A DNA stretch of 8,645 bases from DATGJX01 sp035279385 (lineage in GTDB: Bacteria > Vulcanimicrobiota > Vulcanimicrobiia > Vulcanimicrobiales > Vulcanimicrobiaceae). Shown one piece after another: positions 1 through 5,115 of this stretch; the stretch's first letter is position 1; the number at the start of each line of letters is the position of its first letter. The position numbers were made by a program, and so were the translations under genes. The notes beneath the pieces were generated by a model that saw only the letters and a program-made list of their open reading frames with translations, ran no database searches and was not told where the DNA came from. The DNA is taken from the NCBI GenBank assembly GCA_035279385.1, contig DATEHZ010000055.1:1-8645 (forward strand), given 5' to 3'.

Positions 1-308
1 TGGGCGGCGATGAATTCGTCGTCGTCCTGGACGACCTCACCGTGACGGAAGACGCGATGCTCGCGGCGCGCAAGATCCTGCGCAGTTTCGAGACGCCGTT
101 CCATTTGGACGGCCAGACGGATTGCCGCGTCGGCGTGAGCATCGGCGTCGCGGTCCATCCTCCGTGCGAGCCGTCGCCGAAGGGCTTGATAGATCTCGCG
201 GATCGTGAAATGTATGTTGTCAAACGCAACGGCGGCCGTGGTATAAAGATGGCATGTCCCAGCTCTTCCGCGGACCGCTCAGCCTTACGTACCGCGGCGA
301 ACGCGTAG
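1..308 (+). CDS. Diguanylate cyclase, C-terminal part of GGDEF domain (5' truncated)
   Basis: This is the 3' end of a gene that begins before the window. The first complete codons (3-17) spell GGDEF, the active-site signature of diguanylate cyclases, which make cyclic di-GMP from two GTP. The rest matches the second half of the domain: a VGVSIGVAV strand typical of the SIGIA segment, a DLADREMY helix (family pattern ADxAMY), and a closing VKRNGGRGI stretch. After that the protein continues about 20 unremarkable residues to a TAG at 306-308. This tail overlaps the start of the next gene by 55 nt. Whether the missing part carries sensor domains, or whether an EAL domain was ever present, cannot be seen; none follows here. 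Family assignment is firm, but activity depends on residues outside the window. Confidence 0.93.
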   Translation, partial: GGDEFVVVLDDLTVTEDAMLAARKILRSFETPFHLDGQTDCRVGVSIGVAVHPPCEPSPKGLIDLADREMYVVKRNGGRGIKMACPSSSADRSALRTAANA

Positions 309-1555
309 CATTCTTTCTCACGCTGCTTTTCGCGCTGCCGGCGGCCGGTGCCATCGGCTTCTTCATTCATGAAGAAGTCGGCATGTCGCAGGTGGCGCTG
401 TTTCTGGTCGTCGCGATGGTCTACGTCACGCTCGGCCGCGGGCGGCTGGTCGGCACCAGCGTACGCGTGCACGAAACGCAGTATCCGCAACTCTTCGCGA
501 TCGTCAAACGCTGCGCGGCCGCGCTCGATCTGCCGATGCCGCTCGTCTTCGTGCGCGAAGATTACAACGTCCCCGTGCTCGCCGTCGGCCTGGGCGACCC
601 GTACTCGCTCGTCATCTCGAGCAATTGGATCGAACATTTCAAGGAAGACGAACTCACGTTCATGATCGGCCGGGAGCTGGGACACATCGCCTCGGGTCAC
701 ACGCGGTTTACTTCGCTGCTCAGCGTGAACGGTAACGAAAACCCGATCGTCTCGCTCGTCTTCGGCGCGTGGCTGCGCAAGGCGGAACTCACCTGCGATC
801 GCGTCGGACTGCTCTGCTGCGGGTCGCTGGACGCGGCAACGCGAGCGATTGCGGTTGCGTCGTTCCACCACTTCGCGCGCAAGATCGACCACGAAGCCTT
901 TGCGCGCCAGCACGAAGAGATGGGCACCGACAGCGTTTTCCGGCTGGGCGAATGGCTGGGAGCCATGCCGTACGCAACCACGCGCGTCGATCGCATGCGC
1001 GAGTTCATCGGCTCGAATCTGTATCGCATTCATGAAGAGCATTTCATCGCAGAGAGCGCGGCCGAGCCCGTGCATCTGGTGGCGCGCGGCGAGTCGAGCG
1101 TCGAGCCGAAAGACTGCGCGGGGTGGTGGCGCCGCGCGTGGGCGTTTTTTCTCGACGGCGTCGTCGTGTTCGCGATCACGAGCATCCTCTCGCACGCGAG
1201 CCAAAGCGGCGGCGCAAAGGGCGAGGCCTTTTCGCTCAACATGATTCCGTTCAGCCCGATTGCCGTCAGTTCGATTTCATCCGCCGGCGTCTTCGCGTTT
1301 CTGGTGTATTGCGCGCTGCTCGTGACGCTCGTCGGACAGACGCCGGGTATGCTCATCGCCGGGTTGCGCGTGGTGCGCAGCGATTTCGGCCGCGTGGGAT
1401 TCGGACAGGCGATCTGGCGCTACGTGCTGCTCTTGGTGCTCTTCTGGTATATCGCTCCGCTCAGTCCGTTCTCACGCGTCTACGCAAACGACAAGTGGTC
1501 GGGAACGCGGCTGATCAAGACGGAGCGCGTGCTCGCGCGAACCGCTACCGCGTAA
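254..1555 (+). CDS. Membrane M48-type peptidase-like domain fused to an RDD domain
   Basis: A 433-aa membrane protein. Two hydrophobic segments (about residues 18-38 and 45-60) precede an M48 (Ste24/HtpX-like) domain around residues 70-255. The zinc motif reads RELGH (140-144) instead of HExxH: the catalytic Glu141 and second His144 are present, but Arg replaces the first His ligand. The third-ligand region is AELTCDR, with Glu178. A typical GH pair follows at 148-149. From about residue 291 an RDD domain begins: RRAWAFFLDG, then a GQTPGMLIAGLRVVR core, two membrane stretches and a closing DKWSGTRLI. RDD domains are small membrane modules, some linked to ion transport. The ATG at 254 lies inside the upstream cyclase gene and lacks a clear Shine-Dalgarno. 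I kept it because it preserves the first membrane helix; Met44 (nt 383) is the alternative. The 3' end overlaps the convergent gene by 11 nt. Proteolytic activity is uncertain. Confidence 0.82.
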   Translation: MSQLFRGPLSLTYRGERVAFFLTLLFALPAAGAIGFFIHEEVGMSQVALFLVVAMVYVTLGRGRLVGTSVRVHETQYPQLFAIVKRCAAALDLPMPLVFVREDYNVPVLAVGLGDPYSLVISSNWIEHFKEDELTFMIGRELGHIASGHTRFTSLLSVNGNENPIVSLVFGAWLRKAELTCDRVGLLCCGSLDAATRAIAVASFHHFARKIDHEAFARQHEEMGTDSVFRLGEWLGAMPYATTRVDRMREFIGSNLYRIHEEHFIAESAAEPVHLVARGESSVEPKDCAGWWRRAWAFFLDGVVVFAITSILSHASQSGGAKGEAFSLNMIPFSPIAVSSISSAGVFAFLVYCALLVTLVGQTPGMLIAGLRVVRSDFGRVGFGQAIWRYVLLLVLFWYIAPLSPFSRVYANDKWSGTRLIKTERVLARTATA

Positions 1556-2033
1556 CCGGCGTCTGCAGCGCGTTGCTCACGCGGTTGAGCGCGTTTACGA
1601 TCCCGATGACGCAAAGAATCTCGACGATTTCACCGTCGCCGTATTCGGCACGCAGCTGGTTCCACACCGTATCGGGAAGCGCGCGTGCCTCGCGCGTGAG
1701 TGAAACGGCCGCGGAAAGCGCGGCCTTCTGCGCGTTCGTGAAGTGATCGCTGCGCGCGAAGTCCCAAAGCGCGTTGAGCGCGTCGATGCTCACGCCCGCG
1801 GCGCGCGCCTCCCGGCGGTACGCGACAAGCGCCGGTTCGCAGAAATTTATCGCCGACACCATCGCGGCGCAAAGCGCCTTCGTTGCAGCCGGCACGGTTC
1901 CGCACTGCATGACGGCGCGAAGATGCTCCCCGGCGGCGCCGGCAATTTCCGGACGCACGGCGATGGTGGCGAACAGGTTCGCGTCGGGCACCTCGCCGGC
2001 GAACTGCCCATGGAGCACGGGCAGTCGCGGCAT
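1545..2033 (-). CDS. Carboxymuconolactone decarboxylase (AhpD-fold) family protein, degenerate active site
   Basis: A 162-aa all-helical protein of the CMD/AhpD-like fold. The front part (LFATIAVRPEIAGAAGEHLRA) matches the 'LF..LA..PE....' helix of this family, and the back half carries the expected helical repeat ending in EIVEILCVIGIVNALNRV. In AhpD-type members the active site is E-(11 residues)-CxxCxxxH. Here only Cys65 survives: Ala53 stands at the Glu position, Ala68 at the second Cys and Tyr72 at the His. Alkylhydroperoxidase-type thiol chemistry is therefore unlikely, and the true substrate is unknown. I chose the ATG at 2033 because it overlaps the stop of the upstream regulator (TAATG), a translational-coupling arrangement. 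The open frame runs further upstream, but only as the out-of-frame shadow of the regulator. No terminator separates it from the convergent M48/RDD gene. Confidence 0.8.
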   Translation of the reverse strand: MPRLPVLHGQFAGEVPDANLFATIAVRPEIAGAAGEHLRAVMQCGTVPAATKALCAAMVSAINFCEPALVAYRREARAAGVSIDALNALWDFARSDHFTNAQKAALSAAVSLTREARALPDTVWNQLRAEYGDGEIVEILCVIGIVNALNRVSNALQTPVTR

Positions 2034-3448
2034 TACGCCGGGCCTTGCGTGAACGGCCGGAAACGCGCGTCGTCGCGCACGGGATCCATGCGCGGATCGA
2101 TCGCGAGCATACCGCTGAACGTCGACCGGTGCGCGCGGCGCAGCATCTCGAGCGCTTCCGTCCGCCGGCCCATCGCGACCAGCGCCGTGATGACGTCTTC
2201 GGGATCGACGCTGTCGGAAGCCATGCCCGCTCGGGCGATGCGCAGCTGCGCTGCCGCACTGACGTAGTCGTGCGAGGCCGCATACACGTGCGCGAGCAGC
2301 GCCGCCACTTCCGGGCGGCATGCCGCACAGCTGTTTGCGTATCGCTCGTAAGCCGCAATCGCCGCGCGGTAATCACCGAGCGCTTCGTACGCAAGACCCA
2401 TTGCCTGATACGCGTCGGTGCGCTGCGGCGAAAGATCCAGCGCCTGCTGCGCGTAGCGGATCGCCTGCGTATAGTGGCGCGACAAGTACGCGGCCTCCGA
2501 GAGCCAATCCGTAGCGGCGACCGATTCCGGATCGAGTACGGCCGCTTCGTGCAGTTCGTCGTAGGCTTCTTTGCCGCGGCCTTCCCGCAGCAGCGCCATG
2601 CCGTACCATTGGTGCGCGGGTGCGTACTGCGGATCGAGCGCTATCGCGCGGCGGTATTCGATCTGGCCCGCGGTCGCGTGATGCGCTTTGATCTCGACCA
2701 AACCGAGCGCGGCATGCGCTTCGGCGGAATTCTCGTTTATCGAAAGTGCGCGATCGGCAAAGCGCTTGGCCCGCGTGAAGGCCTGGTTCTTCGTGAGGGG
2801 TCCGTAGCCGTAGTCGCCTTCGATCGCATACGCGAGCGCTAACCCGGCGTAGCCTCGCGGGTCGCGGGGATCGGTGCCGGTGACTTGACCGAAGTAGCGC
2901 AGGCTCTTGCTCACGCCGTCGGCCGTGCGCTGATTCCAATAAAACTTGCCCATCGCGTACAGGCGGGCTCCGTCCGCCGAGAGCCCGGCGTCCGCGGCGC
3001 GATGCGTGTGCGCCAGCCCCGCCAACGTGGCGCCCAGGGCCAGAACGAGCGCTGCCGCTGCCGCGGCAAAGGTGAAGGGCCGCCGCGCACGCGGTGCGGG
3101 CTGCTCGAGGGGCTCCGCAACGTGCTGGTGGGCGAGACGCTCGCACGAAACCGGCGCCGTAAAGCGATACCCGCGGCGCGGGACGGTCTCGATGGCCTCA
3201 CCGGGCCAGTGGAGTTTGAGCGCCTTGCGGATCACGTAGATGTTCTGAGCGAGATTCGCCTCTTCGACGAAGCCCTCGGGCCACACGCGCTCCAGCAGCT
3301 CGGTCTTGCTCAGGACTTCGCCGGGGTGCTCGACCAGCGCGAGGAGCGTCTCCACCACCTTGGGGCCAAGCGCGATGGGCGCGTCCTCCAGGGACAGCAT
3401 CAGCTGCTCTTTATCGAGCCGGAACGGTCCAAACCGGTATCTGATCAT
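2033..3448 (-). CDS. CadC/ToxR-like transmembrane winged-helix regulator with TPR array
   Basis: A 471-aa regulator. Residues 1-98 form an OmpR/PhoB-type winged helix (FGPFRLD start, LLERVWPEGFVEEANLAQNI helices, RRGYRF wing), as in CadC and ToxR. A basic linker (RARR, 120-123) precedes one membrane helix at about 126-147. Residues 160-440 are a TPR solenoid, with repeats such as SAEAHAALGLVEIKA, YAPAHQWYGMALLREG and TDAYQAMGLAYEALGDYRAAI. The tail IDPRMDPVRDDARF is typical of TPR regulators of this class. The layout implies a cytoplasmic DNA-binding head and an extracytoplasmic sensor. A CAAC pair (Cys374, Cys377) lies on the sensor side. The ATG at 3448 follows a strong GGGAGGT; a start 43 codons further upstream would add only low-complexity sequence. 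The stop overlaps the next gene's ATG. Direct repeats upstream (3589-3607) fit autoregulation, which is an inference. The signal sensed and the target genes are unknown. Confidence 0.9.
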   Translation of the reverse strand: MIRYRFGPFRLDKEQLMLSLEDAPIALGPKVVETLLALVEHPGEVLSKTELLERVWPEGFVEEANLAQNIYVIRKALKLHWPGEAIETVPRRGYRFTAPVSCERLAHQHVAEPLEQPAPRARRPFTFAAAAAALVLALGATLAGLAHTHRAADAGLSADGARLYAMGKFYWNQRTADGVSKSLRYFGQVTGTDPRDPRGYAGLALAYAIEGDYGYGPLTKNQAFTRAKRFADRALSINENSAEAHAALGLVEIKAHHATAGQIEYRRAIALDPQYAPAHQWYGMALLREGRGKEAYDELHEAAVLDPESVAATDWLSEAAYLSRHYTQAIRYAQQALDLSPQRTDAYQAMGLAYEALGDYRAAIAAYERYANSCAACRPEVAALLAHVYAASHDYVSAAAQLRIARAGMASDSVDPEDVITALVAMGRRTEALEMLRRAHRSTFSGMLAIDPRMDPVRDDARFRPFTQGPA

Positions 3449-3455
3449 CCGTGCT

Positions 3456-3462
3456 ACCTCCC
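3456..3462 (-). promoter_or_regulatory. Ribosome binding site of the TPR regulator
   Basis: On the minus strand GGGAGGT lies 7 nt before the ATG at 3448. It is the strongest Shine-Dalgarno match near a start in this window, and it decides the start of the winged-helix regulator against the longer open frame that begins at 3577. Confidence 0.8.
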
Positions 3463-3588
3463 ACGTCCCCCCCAAAGCGGGGTTTTCTGGGTGCCTGCGA
3501 TGTGGCCTTGCCGAAAGGCGCGGCTCTGCGCGTTGGTGCTTGGGGCAAGAACGACGGAGCGCTCGCGGCGGTGACATCCGTGCTGCGG

Positions 3589-3607
3589 CGTTCTCACCTC
3601 GTTCTCA
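3589..3607. promoter_or_regulatory. Direct repeat with 11-bp period (possible PhoB/OmpR-type site)
   Basis: CGTTCTCA occurs twice, at 3589-3596 and 3600-3607, so the repeats start exactly 11 bp apart. Taken as GTTCTCA-N4-GTTCTCA this is the 7-4-7 layout of a pho box, the site type bound by tandem PhoB-family winged helices. The second copy also forms the palindrome GTTC-N4-GAAC (3601-3612). The repeat lies about 140 bp upstream of a gene whose product carries just this type of DNA-binding domain, so autoregulation is plausible but unproven. Confidence 0.35.
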
Positions 3608-3657
3608 TGAACGCGTTGCATTACACACGGTTGCACTTTTTTCACCGCGCGGTTTAT

Positions 3658-3674
3658 GTGACGCGATTTGTCAC
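3658..3674. promoter_or_regulatory. Inverted repeat GTGAC-N7-GTCAC, possible operator
   Basis: A perfect 5-bp inverted repeat (3658-3662 and 3670-3674) in AT-rich DNA. A third half-site, GTCAC, lies at 3691-3695. It resembles CRP/FNR-family half-sites, but the spacing does not fit the classic TGTGA-N6-TCACA. The position between the divergent regulator and the small peptide gene suits an operator. The binding protein is unknown, and chance occurrence cannot be excluded. Confidence 0.3.
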
Positions 3675-3777
3675 GAAATCAGAAGAAACCGTCACATTGT
3701 TTTATGATGATTCGTTGCGAAGAGTCGCATGAAACAAAAGTTGTAGGTTCGCAGTAGAAGGCAGTGTACAGTACGGA

Positions 3778-3799
3778 TGGAACGCGGGTGTGCGTTCCA
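3778..3799 (+). promoter_or_regulatory. 5' leader hairpin before the small peptide gene
   Basis: TGGAACGC (3778-3785) pairs perfectly with GCGTTCCA (3792-3799) around a 6-nt loop. The 8-bp stem ends 9 nt before the ribosome binding site of the 53-aa gene. It could stabilise the transcript or affect translation. It sequesters neither the Shine-Dalgarno nor the start codon itself. Confidence 0.45.
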
Positions 3800-3808
3800 C
3801 GCTTACAC

Positions 3809-3814
3809 AAAGGA
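3809..3814 (+). promoter_or_regulatory. Ribosome binding site of the small peptide gene
   Basis: AAAGGA is placed 6 nt before a GTG codon at 3821. This supports the 53-aa reading over the longer in-frame GTG at 3764, which lies upstream of the leader hairpin and has only a poorly spaced AAGG. Confidence 0.6.
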
Positions 3815-3820
3815 ACTATT

Positions 3821-3982
3821 GTGAAATCCGCTGCGAAACAGCAAGCGAAACTCCAGGAAAAACCGCAGGCTCGCCCCACGATCTCGCTCGCGCGAGTCAT
3901 CACCGTTGGACCGGATACGTCGGCATTCGGTGGTTGGGGACCCAAAGTGGGCTCCGGCAATCTTTTGAAAAACTGGAATTAA
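3821..3982 (+). CDS. Unrecognised 53-aa peptide, possible precursor or secreted peptide
   Basis: I do not recognise this product. Read from the GTG at 3821, it has two distinct halves. Residues 1-20 are polar and basic (four Lys, four Gln, one Arg, starting MKSAAKQQAK) with no aromatic residue. Residues 30-53 contain six Gly, Trp39, Trp52, Phe36 and three Asn, and end in NLLKNWN. A short hydrophobic stretch (ISLARVITV, 21-29) links them. There is no Cys, no classical signal peptide and no long membrane helix. Evidence that the gene is real: a well-placed AAAGGA, mostly G/C at third codon positions, and a strong terminator 113 nt after the stop. The split into leader-like and core-like halves recalls RiPP precursors, but no modifying enzyme, transporter or immunity gene lies nearby. 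A small structural or toxin-like peptide is equally possible. Confidence 0.55.
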   Translation: MKSAAKQQAKLQEKPQARPTISLARVITVGPDTSAFGGWGPKVGSGNLLKNWN

Positions 3983-3995
3983 TCGCATTTTAAAG

Positions 3996-4026
3996 TTTCA
4001 TTCGTATCATCGTGATACGGATGAAA
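3996..4026. repeat. 14-bp inverted repeat, hairpin after the small peptide gene
   Basis: TTTCATTCGTATCA (3996-4009) faces TGATACGGATGAAA (4013-4026) across a 3-nt TCG loop. Thirteen pairs are canonical and the fourteenth is a G-U wobble in plus-strand RNA. It starts 13 nt after the stop of the 53-aa gene. On the plus strand no T run follows, so it is not a standard terminator by itself; it may protect the 3' end of the transcript or serve as a protein-binding site. Confidence 0.6.
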
Positions 4027-4063
4027 AACGGGCGACGTTGTCCTCCACCAACGGTAGCCCGTT
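4024..4063 (-). terminator. Probable intrinsic terminator for the aldo/keto reductase operon
   Basis: Read on the minus strand, AACGGGC pairs with GCCCGTT (4063-4057 with 4033-4027), enclosing an inner CGTTG/CAACG stem (4053-4049 with 4040-4036) and the loop GTGGAGGA. A run of five T follows, at 4028-4024, two of them within the stem. It lies about 70 nt after the reductase stop codon. The interruption in the stem lowers confidence. Confidence 0.6.
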
Positions 4064-4094
4064 CGACTCCTTACCTCGTAGAGTGCAGCAAGAC

Positions 4095-4134
4095 GGGTTG
4101 GCAGTGTCTCCACCACTGCCAACCCAAATTTTTT
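4095..4134 (+). terminator. Strong intrinsic terminator downstream of the small peptide gene
   Basis: GGGTTGGCAGTG (4095-4106) pairs perfectly with CACTGCCAACCC (4114-4125) over a 7-nt loop, followed by AAA and six T (4129-4134). A 12-bp stem plus T run is a textbook rho-independent terminator for plus-strand transcription. The T run reaches into the stop codon of the convergent reductase gene. The only plus-strand gene it can serve here is the 53-aa peptide gene. Confidence 0.87.
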
Positions 4135-5107
4135 AGGCGAGATACGGTTCGAAGGGCGTGACGGGTTCTAGGATGCGATCCATGGCGGTAAAGACCGAAG
4201 GATCGACGTCGAGATCGCCCGCGGCTGCGTTGTCGCGAACGTGCTCGGCCTTCGTCGCGCCCACGATGACGCTCGTGACCGCCTTCTGGCGCAGGCACCA
4301 GGCGAGCGCGAGTTGCGAGAGCGTGCAGCCCGATTCCGTTGCGAGCGGGCGTAGACGCTGTACCGCGTCCAGTACGGGCTGCGTGAAATAGTCTTCCATC
4401 ATGTCGGCGTTTGGCGAAGCCGCGCGCGTGCCGGCGGGCGGTTTTGAAACGTCGGTATATTTGCCGCTGAGGATTCCCATAGCGAGAGGCGACCACACGA
4501 CGTTGCCCAGTCCGTAGCGTTCGCACGCAGGTAGGACCCGCGCTTCGATGCGCCGCCACAGCGCGCTGTATTGCGGCTGATTGCTGATGGGAACGGCCCA
4601 TCCGCGGGCGCGGCACAGATTTACCGCCGACGCAATTTGATCCGCGTTCCACTCGGAGGTGCCCCAATATAAAATCTTGCCGACGCGAACGAGATCGTTC
4701 ATCATCTCGCACGTCTCTTCGAGCGGCGTCGTGAGATCGTAGCGATGGCACTGGTAGAGGTCGACGTACTCGACTTGCAGCCGGCGCAGCGAGTGATGAA
4801 CCTGATCGCGAACGTGTTTGCGCGAGAGACCGCGCTCGTTCGGGCCCTCACCCATCGGAAAGTACACCTTCGTCGCGAGCACGAGCTGGTCGCGCGGCAG
4901 CTCTTTGAGAATCGGCCCGAGCACTTCTTCGGCCGCTCCGCGCGCGTACACGTTCGCCGTATCGATGAAGTTGATGCCGCGCTCCCAGGCTTCTCGCACG
5001 CACGCCCGCGCAGCCTCCGCACCGACGCTGCCGCCGTACGTGAGCCACGAGCCCAAGCCGACGACCGAAAGCTGCAGTCCCGAATGCCCTAAAGATCGAT
5101 AACGCAT
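4133..5107 (-). CDS. Aldo/keto reductase, Kv-beta-like (AKR6-type)
   Basis: A 324-aa NADPH-dependent oxidoreductase of the aldo/keto reductase superfamily, probably cytoplasmic, reducing carbonyl substrates on a TIM barrel. The catalytic tetrad is complete: Asp49 and Tyr54 (FIDTANVY), Lys80 (LATK) and His121 (YQCHRYD). The start MRYRSLGHSGLQLS, the ERGLSRKH segment (91-98), TPLEET (127-132), YWGTSEWN (147-154), WSPLAMGILSGKY (205-217) and QLALAWCLR (265-273) resemble the voltage-gated potassium channel beta-subunit group and its bacterial relatives. The mammalian channel subunits carry Asn where this protein has His121, so full reductase function is expected; the substrate is unknown. The start at 5107 matches the family N-terminus. 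The open frame continues upstream only as a shadow of the lipid kinase. The gene follows the kinase by 8 nt, so the two are probably co-transcribed. There is no strong Shine-Dalgarno. Confidence 0.93.
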   Translation of the reverse strand: MRYRSLGHSGLQLSVVGLGSWLTYGGSVGAEAARACVREAWERGINFIDTANVYARGAAEEVLGPILKELPRDQLVLATKVYFPMGEGPNERGLSRKHVRDQVHHSLRRLQVEYVDLYQCHRYDLTTPLEETCEMMNDLVRVGKILYWGTSEWNADQIASAVNLCRARGWAVPISNQPQYSALWRRIEARVLPACERYGLGNVVWSPLAMGILSGKYTDVSKPPAGTRAASPNADMMEDYFTQPVLDAVQRLRPLATESGCTLSQLALAWCLRQKAVTSVIVGATKAEHVRDNAAAGDLDVDPSVFTAMDRILEPVTPFEPYLA

Positions 5108-5115
5108 AGAATGCG

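Larger units (their letters stand above)
3449..3820. other. Intergenic regulatory region between divergent regulator and small peptide gene
   Basis: About 370 nt without a convincing gene, lying between the divergently oriented regulator (minus) and small peptide gene (plus). The half next to the regulator is GC-rich. From about 3600 the sequence becomes clearly richer in A and T, including T runs (3638-3643), a TATGAT at 3703-3708 that resembles a -10 box without a good -35, and several short repeats listed separately. Open frames through it (starting at 3451 or 3306, for example) have no recognisable protein features. Promoters for both genes should lie here, but I cannot place either one with confidence. 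Confidence 0.6.

Noticed and set aside
2034..2321. Upstream extension of the CMD-like frame by 96 codons
   Set aside because: It overlaps the TPR regulator out of frame and does not resemble the CMD family; the coupled ATG at 2033 gives the expected protein.
3764..3820. Longer 72-aa form of the small peptide from the GTG at 3764
   Set aside because: Its possible Shine-Dalgarno is too close to the start, the extra part contains the perfect leader hairpin, and the GTG at 3821 has a far better ribosome binding site.
3821..3982. The 53-aa peptide as a lasso peptide precursor
   Set aside because: Thr28 two residues before Gly30 looks like a lasso cleavage site, but there is no Asp or Glu at core positions 7-9 to close the ring, and no lasso synthetase or protease genes are in the window.
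3821..3982. The 53-aa peptide as a lanthipeptide, sactipeptide or other cysteine-based RiPP
   Set aside because: The peptide contains no cysteine, and no matching enzyme is present.
4133..5107. The aldo/keto reductase as a potassium channel subunit
   Set aside because: The sequence resembles Kv-beta, but no channel gene is nearby and bacterial members of this group are ordinary reductases; the full catalytic tetrad points to enzyme function.
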